Below are positions 1 through 8,449 of a DNA stretch of 44,504 nt, in pieces. Origin of the DNA: Streptomyces corallincola (lineage in GTDB: Bacteria; Actinomycetota; Actinomycetes; Streptomycetales; Streptomycetaceae); assembly GCF_019104725.1 (NCBI RefSeq), contig NZ_JAHRXF010000049.1:1-44504 (forward strand), in the 5' to 3' direction. The position numbers were made by a program, and so were the translations under genes. Within the stretch, counting starts at the first letter, position 1. Each line of letters opens with the position of its first letter. The notes under the pieces were generated by a model. It was not told the DNA's origin and did no database searches. It saw only the letters and a list, made by a program, of their open reading frames with translations.

Positions 1-106
1 CCCCCAGGGGCAAGCACCCCCTCCCCCCCCCCGCCGCTCTCCCGTCCGGGCCCGCGGGCCAACCCCCCGGGCGCCCCGCCGCCGTCGAGGCTGTCGTACG
101 ACGCGC

Positions 107-859
107 TCAGTGCGCCGTGGACGCGGTCCGGGCGGAAACACCCCGCGCGGGGCGCGGGTTGATCTGCCGTTCGGCCAACTCACCGAAGAGCAGCCCGAAT
201 CCGCCCCAGAGCACGGTCTGGATGGCGAGTGCCGAGAGACGGAACCGCCAGAGCAGGGCGGCGGGGAAGTCGTCCGGGACCTCGTTGACGACCGGGAGGA
301 ACGCGTAGGCGAGGCCGATGACGACCGCGAACGCGGCGACCGCGATGACCGTGGCCCACCAGGTGCCGAGGCTCGGGGCGAGCCGTTTGCCGAGCAGGGT
401 CGCCGCGAGGGCGAGGAGCACGCTGAGCAGCATCATCAGGAAGTACAGGCCGGTCCGCCTGCCGATGGTGTCGGGGTCGCCGACGGACGGCGGGTTGGCC
501 GGGTACTTCAGGAAGGGCACGACGTAGACGGCGAGCAGCGCGCAGCCGGAGAGCAGCAGCGCGGTGGCGCGGGGGCCGAAGCGGCCCACCCGGCCGAGGG
601 CGAAGCAGAAGGCGAGCGCGGCGATGCCGCCGAAGGCGACCCCGTAGACGAGGACTCCGGTGGCGAGTCCGGCGGTGGACTGGAGCGAGCGGGAGACGAC
701 TTCCATCTCGTGCTCGTGGGAGTGGGCGTCCTCGAAGGCGATCGCCCGGTCCACACTCGGCTCACCGAGGAGGTAGGCGGCGACCAGACCGAGCAGACCG
801 GCGACCAGGCCCGCCAGCATGCCCCGCACCAGGAGGTTTCGTACCGTTGCGTGGTTCAT
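107..859 (-). CDS. cbtA: CbtA-family cobalt transporter subunit
   Basis: A 250-residue membrane protein that probably forms the transmembrane core of a cobalt uptake system feeding cobalamin synthesis. Six hydrophobic segments can be read, near residues 10-32, 64-88, 98-117, 139-156, 165-190 and 205-228. A His/acid cluster (EDAHSHEHE, residues 43-51) follows the first helix on the likely metal-facing side, as expected for CbtA. It lies 21 bases downstream of cbtB on the same strand, behind a cobalamin riboswitch that should shut both off when B12 is plentiful. The match rests on topology, the His cluster and the cbtB partner. Cobalt as substrate is family knowledge and was not tested here. 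Confidence 0.88.
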   Translation of the reverse strand: MNHATVRNLLVRGMLAGLVAGLLGLVAAYLLGEPSVDRAIAFEDAHSHEHEMEVVSRSLQSTAGLATGVLVYGVAFGGIAALAFCFALGRVGRFGPRATALLLSGCALLAVYVVPFLKYPANPPSVGDPDTIGRRTGLYFLMMLLSVLLALAATLLGKRLAPSLGTWWATVIAVAAFAVVIGLAYAFLPVVNEVPDDFPAALLWRFRLSALAIQTVLWGGFGLLFGELAERQINPRPARGVSARTASTAH

Positions 860-880
860 GGGTGTACGGCGTCCCTCGCG

Positions 881-1102
881 TCAGTGGCAGGGGAAGCCGA
901 GCAGGTGGCGGGCGTCGTGCACCCACTCGTGGATGTCCGTGCCGTTGAACACGGAGGTGGCGCCCTGCTCGGCGCCGACGAAGTAGAGCAGGACCAGCAT
1001 GAGGATGCCGAAGAAGACCGCCCACGGGGCTATGGCGGCCAGCGGCAGCTTCGCGGGAACGGCGGGGGCGGATACGGTCGGCGGTGCGACGGACTGCGCC
1101 AT
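881..1102 (-). CDS. cbtB: CbtB-domain small cobalt transport protein
   Basis: A 73-residue protein with one membrane helix (about residues 24-43) and a His-rich tail (H58, H62, H66, H73), the standard CbtB layout in which the tail is thought to capture cobalt for CbtA. The ATG at 1102 is preceded by a strong GAGGAGGT ribosome site at 1111-1118 with 8 bases of spacing. The site sits next to a small CTCC/GGAG hairpin that could mask it. The gene is first in the cbtB-cbtA operon and lies just downstream of the cobalamin riboswitch. Confidence 0.88.
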   Translation of the reverse strand: MAQSVAPPTVSAPAVPAKLPLAAIAPWAVFFGILMLVLLYFVGAEQGATSVFNGTDIHEWVHDARHLLGFPCH

Positions 1103-1151
1103 GTGGCAGTACCTCCTCTGGGAGTTCGCGTCCCATCTCGGTGGTGCGTGT

Positions 1152-1252
1152 GACGACGGCCACGGGTCTGACTCACGCCGCGCCCTCGCGGGGCGGCGCA
1201 CACAGTGGCGCGACCGTGCCGGGTTTCCACCGGCTTCCGTCTCGCCGTCGTC
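1152..1252 (-). promoter_or_regulatory. Cobalamin riboswitch upstream of cbtBA
   Basis: On the minus strand the leader contains in order a closing helix (GACGACGGC with GCCGTCGTC, 1244-1252 and 1152-1160, nine perfect pairs), the CCGGTGGAAACCCGG block near 1217-1234, the invariant GCCACTG (1203-1209), a GC-rich hairpin, and a B12-box-like GAGTCAGACCCGTGGCC (1160-1176). These are the hallmarks of the cobalamin riboswitch family. The element is compact, about 100 nt. It ends about 50 bases before the cbtB start, so translational control of the cbtB ribosome site is the simplest mechanism. Confidence 0.85.
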
Positions 1253-1433
1253 GATATCCCACCGACCGTATCGTGCGCCGTGGGTACGGGCCAAGACCGC
1301 ACGGAGTGTGGTGATCCACCTCTCGGCCGGCCGGTCCGGTCCGCGCCGCGCGCCGGTGGTGGAATGAGGCGGGGCGGTGTGCGCCGCCCCCGCCCGGGGA
1401 GCGGGCGTCCGTTGGGAGCAGGAGAACCATCCG

Positions 1434-2225
1434 TTGAACACCGCCGGTTACTACGAGCGCATCGACGAGCACCGCTACAAGCCGACTCCGCACGCCGGGG
1501 GTGCCTGGTCGCTGGACGAGCAGCACTTCAGCCCGCTCGGCGGTCTCGTCGCGCACGCGCTGGAGCTGCATGTGGCGGCCCGGCCGGGTCCGCCGCTGGT
1601 GGTCTCCCGGATCAGCTACGACATCCTGGGGCGGCTCGCGCTGGACGAGTGCGAGGTCCGGGTGGAGACCGTACGACCCGGCCGGACCATCGAGTTGCTG
1701 GAGGCGACGGTGCGGATCGCCGGGCGTGCCGTGGTGCGGGCCCGTGCCTGGCTGCTGGCGCCGGTGGACACCTCGGCCGTGGCGGGCGGCGGGGACGCGC
1801 GGCTGGCGCCGCCGGAGTCCGTCGAGCGGTGGCCGGTGGCCGAGTTGTGGCCCGGCGGGTACATCGCCTCGCTGGACGTACGTCCGCTGGCACCGCCGGA
1901 GCCGGGGCGTACGACCGCGTGGATCTCCTCGCCGCTGGACCTCGTGGCGGGCGAGCGGATCGGTGCGCTGGCGTCCTTCTGCACCTACCTGGACACCGCG
2001 AACGGGATCGCCGTACGGGAGTCGCCCACGGAGTGGATGTTCCCGAACGTGGATCTCACCCTGCACCTGCACCGCCAACCGGTGGGCGACTGGACGGGGT
2101 TGGACACCACGGTGGTGTTCGGTGCGGGTGGACAGGGGCTGACCAGCACCGTCCTGCACGATGTCGAGGGGCCGGTGGGGCGGATGGAGCAGATCCTCAC
2201 CGTCCGCCCGCAGCCCGGCCGCTGA
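1434..2225 (+). CDS. Thioesterase-family protein (TesB-like hotdog fold)
   Basis: About 263 residues when started at TTG 1434, which has GGAGCAGGAG at 1415-1424 in front. An upstream in-frame GTG at 1377 has no good ribosome site. The sequence looks like the double-hotdog acyl-CoA thioesterase-like proteins common in Actinobacteria: an N-terminal segment ending HFSPLGGLVAHAL, a middle VRPGRTIELLEATV strand pair, and a C-terminal half with EWMFPNVDLTLHL. Such proteins hydrolyse or bind acyl-CoA, and the substrate cannot be read here. It converges with the neighbouring HIBYL-CoA hydrolase-like gene, with only 18 bases between them, and stands alone as an operon. Confidence 0.75.
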   Translation: MNTAGYYERIDEHRYKPTPHAGGAWSLDEQHFSPLGGLVAHALELHVAARPGPPLVVSRISYDILGRLALDECEVRVETVRPGRTIELLEATVRIAGRAVVRARAWLLAPVDTSAVAGGGDARLAPPESVERWPVAELWPGGYIASLDVRPLAPPEPGRTTAWISSPLDLVAGERIGALASFCTYLDTANGIAVRESPTEWMFPNVDLTLHLHRQPVGDWTGLDTTVVFGAGGQGLTSTVLHDVEGPVGRMEQILTVRPQPGR

Positions 2226-2243
2226 CCGGCTCCCCCCGCTCAC

Positions 2244-3302
2244 TCAGCCGCGGGCGGCGGCGAGTCCCAGTTCCCGTCCGGCGCCGCGCGGTGCGAAGAA
2301 GCGGTCCACGTCGGCATCCGCGACCAGGCTCAACCCGGCCGGATTCCAGCGCGGTTGGCGGTCCTTGTCGATGATCTGCGCGCGGACGCCCTCGACGAGG
2401 TCCGGGGTGTCCAGCGCGGCGCAGGACACCCGGTACTCCTGGTCGAGCACCTCTTCCAGCGAGCCCAGTCGGCGTGCCCGGCGCAGCGCGGCCAGGGTGA
2501 CCTTCAGCGCGGTGGGCGAGCGGGTGAGCAGGGTCTCGGCGGCCCGTTCGGCGCCGGGGTCGCCGTGGGCGCGCAGCCGGTCGAGGATCTCCTCCACGGT
2601 GTCGGCGGCGTAGCAGGTGTCCGTCCACCCGCGTTCGGCGGCGAGTCGGGCCTCGGGAGCCGGGCGGGCGTGCCGGGCGACCGCGTCGGCGGCGGGCAGC
2701 GCGGCGAGGTCGGCCAGCAGCGCGGGCAGCGCCTCGGAGGGGACGAAGTGGTCGGCGAGACCGCAGAGTACGGCGTCACCGGCGCCGAAGTGGGCGCCGG
2801 TCAGGGCGAGATGGGTGCCGAGTTCGCCGGGGGCGCGGGAGAGCAGGTGGGTGCCGCCGACGTCGGGCACGAAGCCGATGCCGGTCTCGGGCATGGCGAC
2901 GCGCGAGCGCTCGGTGACGATCCGGATGTCGCCGTGTGCGGAGATTCCGACACCGCCGCCCATCGTGATGCCGTCCATGACGGCGACGTACGGCTTGGCG
3001 CAGCGGGCGATGCGGGCGTTGAGGTGGTACTCGTCGTACCAGAACGCGGCGGACGCGGTGCCGTCGCCGTCGCGGGCGTCGTCGTGCACGGCGCGGATGT
3101 CGCCGCCCGCGCACAGGCCGCGTTCCCCGGCGCCGGTGACGACCACGGTCTCCACGGCCGGGTCGTCCTCCCAGGCGTCCAGTGTCCGCGCGATCCGGCG
3201 CACCATCTCGTGGTTCAGGGCGTTGAGGGCGCGGGGGCGGTTGAGCACGATGTGCCCGGCCCGGCCCTCGACGCGTGTCAGCACGGATTCCCCGCCGCTC
3301 AT
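2244..3302 (-). CDS. Enoyl-CoA hydratase/isomerase family, 3-hydroxyisobutyryl-CoA hydrolase type
   Basis: A 352-residue crotonase-fold enzyme. The oxyanion-hole blocks are CAGGD (residues 64-68) and GGGVG (115-119). The PETGIGFVPDVGG block carries Glu139 and Asp147, which match the catalytic acids of human HIBCH. The long C-terminal extension ending in the KDRQPRWNP region is also typical of HIBYL-CoA hydrolases rather than plain enoyl-CoA hydratases. The expected role is release of 3-hydroxyisobutyrate during valine breakdown. The ATG at 3302 follows GGAGG with 7 bases of spacing; longer upstream in-frame extensions are not supported. It stands alone, divergent from the iron ABC operon. Confidence 0.85.
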   Translation of the reverse strand: MSGGESVLTRVEGRAGHIVLNRPRALNALNHEMVRRIARTLDAWEDDPAVETVVVTGAGERGLCAGGDIRAVHDDARDGDGTASAAFWYDEYHLNARIARCAKPYVAVMDGITMGGGVGISAHGDIRIVTERSRVAMPETGIGFVPDVGGTHLLSRAPGELGTHLALTGAHFGAGDAVLCGLADHFVPSEALPALLADLAALPAADAVARHARPAPEARLAAERGWTDTCYAADTVEEILDRLRAHGDPGAERAAETLLTRSPTALKVTLAALRRARRLGSLEEVLDQEYRVSCAALDTPDLVEGVRAQIIDKDRQPRWNPAGLSLVADADVDRFFAPRGAGRELGLAAARG

Positions 3303-3512
3303 CCGGCCACCTCCGCCGATCCGCCTCGGCCCCTGACGACACCCATCTCCGCAGCTCCTTTCCGGTCCACCGGTCCCCCGCGACACGGACGATCTTCTCA
3401 GGCGCGCGGGGGTTTCCGGGGGCGGGACCGGGGCGTTCGCGGGGCGGGCCCGGTCGCCGTCGCACCTGCCCCGCCCGGACGGGCGCTCGCCGCAAGGCGG
3501 TTGGCACCTAGC

Positions 3513-3531
3513 TTAGGTTAGGCTAACCTTC
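3513..3531 (+). promoter_or_regulatory. Iron box (DmdR/IdeR operator) of the siderophore ABC operon
   Basis: TTAGGTTAGGCTAACCTTC is a near-perfect 19-bp palindrome matching the actinobacterial DmdR1/IdeR/DtxR consensus. It ends 5 bases before the GTG start of the ATPase gene, so the operator probably overlaps the promoter or start site and represses the operon when iron is sufficient. A second copy of this site is at 9183-9201. Confidence 0.9.
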
Positions 3532-3536
3532 ACGAC

Positions 3537-4397
3537 GTGCGAGCAGGTGAAGAGAGTTCCGCGTCCACCGTCCGGCGCGGCCATGAACTGTCCGCCACGG
3601 GGGTCACCGTGGCGTACGACGGTGTCGATGTCGTCCACGGGGCGGCCCTGACGCTGCGCCCCGGCGAGGTCACCGTGCTGGTGGGCCCCAACGGCAGCGG
3701 CAAGTCCACGCTGCTGCGCACACTGGCCCGGTTGCAGAGGCCGCGGGAGGCGTCGCTCTCCCTGGACGGCGACACCGACGCGCTCGCGCTGACCCCGCGT
3801 GACTTCTCCCGCCGGGTGGCCCTGCTGACCCAGGGACGGCCCACCCCGAGCGGGCTGACGGTGCGGGACGTGGTCGAGTTCGGCCGCTACCCGTACCGGG
3901 GCCGCTGGGGCAGGTCGGACCCGGACGGGCCCGGCGCCGTCGCCCGCGCCCTCGCGCTGACCGGCGTGTCGGAGCTGGCCGACCTCGGCGCCGAGCATCT
4001 GTCCGGCGGGCAGTTGCAGCGTGTCTGGCTGGCCGGGTGCCTCGCCCAGGACACCGGCGTGCTGCTGCTGGACGAACCGACCACCTACCTCGACCTGCGC
4101 TACCAGGTCGAACTCCTCGACCTCGTCCGCGACTTGGCCGACGACCACGGGATCGCCGTGGGCGCCGTCCTGCACGACCTCGACCAGGCCGCGGCCGTCG
4201 CGGACCGGATGGTGCTGCTGCACGCGGGTCGCGTGGTCGCCGCCGGGCGGCCCGAGGACGTACTGCTCCCCGAACAGCTCACCGAGGTGTACGGCATCCG
4301 TATCGAGACCGACACCGACCCTCTCACCGGCCGACCGCGCACCCGCGCCATCGGCCGTCACCACACGCGAACCGAAAGGTCCGGCACCACCCGATGA
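3537..4397 (+). CDS. Ferric-siderophore ABC transporter ATP-binding protein (FecE/FepC type)
   Basis: A 286-residue ATPase energising iron-siderophore import at the inner face of the membrane. Walker A GPNGSGKST is at residues 50-58, Q-loop Gln at 99, the signature LSGGQ at 155-159, Walker B LLLDE at 176-180 and the H-loop His at 213. The start is uncertain. GTG 3537 lies immediately after the iron box with no ribosome site, so the mRNA may be leaderless; no later in-frame ATG precedes the core. The stop overlaps the next start in ATGA (4394-4397), so translation is coupled to the binding protein. Confidence 0.92.
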   Translation: MRAGEESSASTVRRGHELSATGVTVAYDGVDVVHGAALTLRPGEVTVLVGPNGSGKSTLLRTLARLQRPREASLSLDGDTDALALTPRDFSRRVALLTQGRPTPSGLTVRDVVEFGRYPYRGRWGRSDPDGPGAVARALALTGVSELADLGAEHLSGGQLQRVWLAGCLAQDTGVLLLDEPTTYLDLRYQVELLDLVRDLADDHGIAVGAVLHDLDQAAAVADRMVLLHAGRVVAAGRPEDVLLPEQLTEVYGIRIETDTDPLTGRPRTRAIGRHHTRTERSGTTR

Positions 4398-5440
4398 CCC
4401 ACGAGCCGATGAAGCGCCACCCGAAGCGGCACCGCCCGGCGAGACGCGCCCTGCTCGCCATGACGGCGACCACCGCCGCCGCGCTCGCCCTCGCCGCCTG
4501 CGGCACCACCGAGCCCGCCGCCGACGCGAAGCCCAGCACCGGGACCGCCTCGCAGAAGGCCGCCGGTCCGGTCACCCTCACCGACGCCACCGGCGCGCGC
4601 GTCACGCTGGACGCCCCGGCCAAGAAGGTCGTCGGCACCGAGTGGAACGTCGTCGAGAACCTGATATCCCTGGGTGTCGATCCGGCCGGGGCCGCCGACG
4701 TCAAGGGGTACAAGACCTGGGACAGCGCGGTGCCGCTGAAGAACGAGCCGAAGGACATCGGCACGCGCGGCGAGCCGAGCATGGACACCATCGCGGCCCT
4801 GTCCCCGGACCTGATCGTCGCCACCACCGACCTGCCCGCCGCCGCCCTGAAGCAACTGCGGAAGATCGCCCCGGTGCTGGAGGTCCGCTCGGCCGACGCC
4901 GCCGACCCGATCGGGCAGATGACGAAGAACCTGGACCTCATCGCCAGGGCCACCGGCACCACCGCGCGCGCCGCCGAACTGGAGAAGCAGTTCGACACCA
5001 GGCTCGCCGACGGGAAGAAGGCCCTCGCCGACGCCGGTCTCGCGGGCACCAAGTACGCCTTCGCGGACGGCTACGTCGTCTCCCAGCAGGTCACCGTCCG
5101 CCCGTACACCAGCGGTTCGCTGATCGGCGCGGTGAACGAGAGGCTCGGCCTGAAGAACGCCTGGAACGTCAAGGGCGACAAGGACTACGGCCTCGGCTCC
5201 ACCGACGTGGAGGGCCTGACCAAGCTCGGTGACGTGCAGTTCGCGTACATCGGCAGCGCGGACGACAAGAACGCCACCCCCTTCGCCGGAGCCCTGGCCA
5301 AGGACTCGGTGTGGACGTCGCTGCCGTTCGTCGAGAAGGGCCATGTGCACCGGCTGCCGGACGGCATCTGGATGTTCGGCGGACCCCAGTCGATGGGCGC
5401 GTACGTCGATGGCGTCGTCGCGGCGCTGACGAAGAAGTAG
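4394..5440 (+). CDS. Iron-siderophore ABC transporter substrate-binding lipoprotein
   Basis: A 348-residue lipoprotein with a basic start, a hydrophobic stretch and a lipobox ending LALAAC (Cys36 is the lipidated residue), followed by a class III periplasmic-binding fold. VVGTEWNVVENLISLGV, the GEPSMDTIAALSPDLI segment and a C-terminal VEKGHVHRLP region are typical of FhuD/FecB-like proteins. It captures the ferric siderophore outside the membrane and hands it to the permease encoded downstream. The ATG at 4394 overlaps the ATPase stop; an alternative in-frame ATG at 4409 would remove five residues. The ligand cannot be read from sequence. Confidence 0.92.
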   Translation: MTHEPMKRHPKRHRPARRALLAMTATTAAALALAACGTTEPAADAKPSTGTASQKAAGPVTLTDATGARVTLDAPAKKVVGTEWNVVENLISLGVDPAGAADVKGYKTWDSAVPLKNEPKDIGTRGEPSMDTIAALSPDLIVATTDLPAAALKQLRKIAPVLEVRSADAADPIGQMTKNLDLIARATGTTARAAELEKQFDTRLADGKKALADAGLAGTKYAFADGYVVSQQVTVRPYTSGSLIGAVNERLGLKNAWNVKGDKDYGLGSTDVEGLTKLGDVQFAYIGSADDKNATPFAGALAKDSVWTSLPFVEKGHVHRLPDGIWMFGGPQSMGAYVDGVVAALTKK

Positions 5441-5444
5441 CCCC

Positions 5445-7565
5445 GTGACCGTCACCGCGTCCGTCCCCGCCACCCCCGCAGGACCCGCCGGTCCGCACGG
5501 TCCCACCGGTCCGCACGGTCCCGCCCGCACCGCCGGGGTGGTCGCCGCCCGGCGGGGTGCGGGCGCGGTGGCGGTCGTACTCGTCCTGCTGGTCGCCGTC
5601 CTCGCACTGGTGGACATCACCCAGGGCACGGCCGCAGTGGGCGCCTCCGACGTGTGGCGGGCGCTCACCGGACGGGCGTCCTCCGGCGACACCTCGGTCG
5701 TGATCGCGTCCCGGCTGCCGCGCATGGCGGCCGGGCTACTGGTCGGCATCGCCCTGGGCGCGGCGGGCGCCGCGCTCCAGGCGGTCAGCCGGAACGTGCT
5801 CGCCTCCCCCGACACCCTGGCCGTGAACGCCGGTTCGTACCTCGCGCTCGGCATCACCGCCGTCACCGGGATCTCGCTGCCGCTGCTCGCGTCCTCGGGC
5901 GTGGCGTTCGTCGGCGGTCTCGCGGCGGCGGCCGTGGTGCTGGGGCTCTCCGGCCTGGGCGCGGGAACGGTACGTCTCGTCCTCGCGGGCAGCGCCCTCA
6001 CACTCGGGCTGTCCGCCGTCACCGAGGGCCTGTTGCTGCTGTTCCCCCGGCAGACCGAGGGCCTCTACCAGTGGAACCAGGGCGGTATCGCGCAGAGCGG
6101 TTTCGGCGGGGTGCTCCAGATGGCGCCGGTCGCCGCCGCCGGGCTGGCCGGGGTGCTGCTGGTGGCCCGCCGGATCGACGCCCTCGCGCTCGGGGAGGAC
6201 GCGGCGCGCGGCCTCGGTGTCCGTATCCGTTCCACCCGTGTCACCGTGGTCGTCTGCGCCGCGCTGCTCTCCACGGCCGCCGTCACGCTGGCCGGTCCGA
6301 TCGGCTTCGTCGGACTGTGCGCCCCCGCGCTGGTACGGCCGCTCGCCCGCCGTTTCCGGGGCCTGACCCATACGCGTACGGCCATGCCGGTCGCCGGGCT
6401 CACCGGCGCGGCGCTGGTGCTCGGCTCGGACGTGCTGCTGCGGGCGCTGGTCCCGGCGGACGTGGCGGTCGCCGTGCCGACCGGTGTCGTCACCAGTCTG
6501 GCAGGGGCCGTGTTCCTCGTCGTCATGGCGACGCGGGTACGGCAGTCCCGCGCGACCGAGGCGCCCGACCGGCTCCGCATCCGCGGCCGGGCGGTGTTCG
6601 TGACGACGACCGTCGTGCTGGTCGCCGTGCTGGTGGCGGTCGCGGTCGCGGCCGTTCTGCTGGGCGACACCAAGCTGCTGCTCGGTGATGTCCTCAACTG
6701 GGCCGAGGGCAGGGCCGGTCGGACCGTCTCCTTCGTGCTGGACACCCGGCTGCCGCGTGTCCTCGCCGCGCTGCTCGCGGGCGGGGCGCTCGCCCTGTCC
6801 GGGACGCTCGTCCAGGCGGTCACCCGCAATCCGCTGGCCGAACCGGGCATCCTCGGTGTGTCCGGCGGGGCCGCCTTCGGTGCGGTGCTGCTGGTGACGA
6901 CCGTGCCGCTCGCCGGGTCCTGGGGGCTCGCCGGTGCGGCCTTCGCGGGGGCGGCGGTCAGTTCGCTGCTGGTGTTCGGGCTCGCCGCGCGCGACGGTTT
7001 CCGGCAGGACCGGCTGGTCCTCGTCGGGTTCGGTGTCGCCACCGGCGCGAGTGCGCTGATCGGCCTTCTGATCATCCTCACCGATCCCTTCAACGCGACC
7101 AAGGCCCTGACCTGGCTGTCCGGTTCGACCTACGGCCGCACCCTCCCCGACGTGATCCCGCTGGCGCTGGTCCTCGCGGCGGCCCTGGTCTTCGCGGTCG
7201 TCCGGCGCCGGGAACTCGACCTGATCTCCCTCGACGAGGACACGCCCCGGCTGCTGGGGCTGGACCCCGCGCGTGGGCGCCTCGCGTTTCTCGGCGTCGC
7301 TGTTCTGCTCAGCGCCACCGCTGTCGCCGCCGCCGGGACCATCGGCTTCGTCGGGCTGGTCGCTCCTCACGCGGCCCGTGCGCTTGTCGGGCGGCGGCAC
7401 GTTCGGGTTGTGCCGGTGGCTGTTCTGCTCGGGTCGGTCCTTGTGTGCGGGGCGGATCTGGCCGGTCGTACGGTGATCGCTCCCGCGCAGCTGGGGGCGG
7501 GTCTGATGACCGCGGTCATCGGCACGCCGTATTTCCTCTACTTGCTGCTGCGCAGCAGGCGTTGA
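5445..7565 (+). CDS. Fused double FecCD-type iron-siderophore permease
   Basis: This 706-residue protein is two FecCD/BtuC-like permeases in one chain, each of about 330 residues. The internal duplication is visible as SRLPRMAAGLLVGIALG early in copy 1 and TRLPRVLAALLAGGALA early in copy 2. Each copy also ends its cytoplasmic loop with a GTIGFVGL or GPIGFVGL segment. The fused layout is like FhuB, so one protein can supply both membrane halves of the transporter. The GTG at 5445 lies 4 bases after the lipoprotein stop. The N-terminus before the first helix is oddly collagen-like, with Gly-Pro repeats at about residues 8-24. No other siderophore gene follows. Confidence 0.92.
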   Translation: MTVTASVPATPAGPAGPHGPTGPHGPARTAGVVAARRGAGAVAVVLVLLVAVLALVDITQGTAAVGASDVWRALTGRASSGDTSVVIASRLPRMAAGLLVGIALGAAGAALQAVSRNVLASPDTLAVNAGSYLALGITAVTGISLPLLASSGVAFVGGLAAAAVVLGLSGLGAGTVRLVLAGSALTLGLSAVTEGLLLLFPRQTEGLYQWNQGGIAQSGFGGVLQMAPVAAAGLAGVLLVARRIDALALGEDAARGLGVRIRSTRVTVVVCAALLSTAAVTLAGPIGFVGLCAPALVRPLARRFRGLTHTRTAMPVAGLTGAALVLGSDVLLRALVPADVAVAVPTGVVTSLAGAVFLVVMATRVRQSRATEAPDRLRIRGRAVFVTTTVVLVAVLVAVAVAAVLLGDTKLLLGDVLNWAEGRAGRTVSFVLDTRLPRVLAALLAGGALALSGTLVQAVTRNPLAEPGILGVSGGAAFGAVLLVTTVPLAGSWGLAGAAFAGAAVSSLLVFGLAARDGFRQDRLVLVGFGVATGASALIGLLIILTDPFNATKALTWLSGSTYGRTLPDVIPLALVLAAALVFAVVRRRELDLISLDEDTPRLLGLDPARGRLAFLGVAVLLSATAVAAAGTIGFVGLVAPHAARALVGRRHVRVVPVAVLLGSVLVCGADLAGRTVIAPAQLGAGLMTAVIGTPYFLYLLLRSRR

Positions 7566-7580
7566 GGGGACGGTTATTCG

Positions 7581-7880
7581 GGTGCGGGTTGTCGGGGGCC
7601 GGTCGCGCAGTTCCCCGCGCCCCTTGGGGAGTTGGACCTCAGGTCGGCTGCACGGTGCTGGCCGCCTTCGCCGGATTTCGGGTGCGGGCCGTCCGGGGCC
7701 GGTCGCGCAGTTCCCCGCGCCCCTTAGGGAGTTGGACCTCAGGTCGGCTGCACGGTGCTGGCCGCCTTCGCCGGATTTCGGGTGCGGGCCGTCCGGGGCC
7801 GGTCGCGCAGTTCCCCGCGCCCCTCGGGGAGTTGGGCCTCAGGTCGGCTGTACCGTGCCGCCTGCCTTCGCCTGGCTTCC
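7581..7880 (+). repeat. Three tandem copies of a 100-bp unit
   Basis: Units at 7581-7680, 7681-7780 and 7781-7880 align without gaps. Copies 1 and 2 differ at 4 positions. Copy 3 differs from copy 2 at about 12, mostly in its last 30 bases. Each holds the core GGTCGCGCAGTTCCCCGCGC, which I recognise from memory as a frequent intergenic motif in Streptomyces. A period of 100 is not a multiple of three, and reading frames through it look like noise, so it is non-coding. It fills the gap between the convergent permease and P-loop genes (7566-7899). Confidence 0.9.
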
Positions 7881-7899
7881 GTCCCTTGTGGGTGAACCG

Positions 7900-8439
7900 C
7901 TAGAGCGTGCGGGCCCGTTCCAGGACTGAGGTCGCCAGTTCGCCCACTGGGCGGTCTGTCGTGTCGAGGGTGAAGTCCTCCACGCGGGCCCGGTCCAGGA
8001 GGTCTGCCAGTTCGCCGGAACGCTTCAGGTACCAGGGCAGTCGGTGCGGCTCGTTCGCGTGGCGGGCGCGCAGGCGGGCGTGGTTGGTGTCGAGGTCCAC
8101 GCGCAGGCGGCACACCAGCAACTCGGCGCCCAGCGCGGCGGCGCACCGGTCCCGCTCCTCCGCGTTCTCGACCACCCCGGCGAGGACGAAGCGATTCACC
8201 CCGGCCGCGCGGTAGTTGAGGACGACGGACCGGAGATTCGCCAGCATCACGCGCGTGTTGAACGGATCGTCCACGGGCGGGGGCCAGGAGTCGCAGAGTG
8301 CGTCGAGGTCGATGACCGCGTTCGGCACTCCGGCGGACGCCAGGAGTTCGCCGATCCTGGTGGCGACCGAGGTCTTGCCCGCCCCGACCGTGCCGGTGAG
8401 GAGCAGGGCTTCGGGTACGGCGGCGGGATCGGTAGGCAT
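7900..8439 (-). CDS. Small P-loop NTPase/kinase-like protein
   Basis: A 179-residue protein with an N-terminal Walker A loop GTVGAGKTS (residues 16-24), an AVIDLDALC strand with acidic residues just after the first helix, and later LRARH-type arginine motifs. This resembles adenylylsulfate-kinase-like or AAA small kinases. The substrate is unknown. The ATG at 8439 has only a weak ribosome site but begins 10 bases after the stop of the DUF2470 gene, so it is probably co-transcribed from the iron-regulated promoter at 9183-9201. Alternatives are a nucleotide or sugar kinase; function is not assigned. Confidence 0.75.
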   Translation of the reverse strand: MPTDPAAVPEALLLTGTVGAGKTSVATRIGELLASAGVPNAVIDLDALCDSWPPPVDDPFNTRVMLANLRSVVLNYRAAGVNRFVLAGVVENAEERDRCAAALGAELLVCRLRVDLDTNHARLRARHANEPHRLPWYLKRSGELADLLDRARVEDFTLDTTDRPVGELATSVLERARTL

Positions 8440-8449
8440 GACGGTGATC

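Noticed and set aside
1..106. C-rich start of the window as a possible repeat or G-quadruplex.
   Set aside because: Only short C runs without clear spacing and no gene context; nothing could be supported.
7581..7880. The tandem array as a CRISPR.
   Set aside because: There are no spacers between copies and the unit is 100 bp, so it is a simple tandem duplication.
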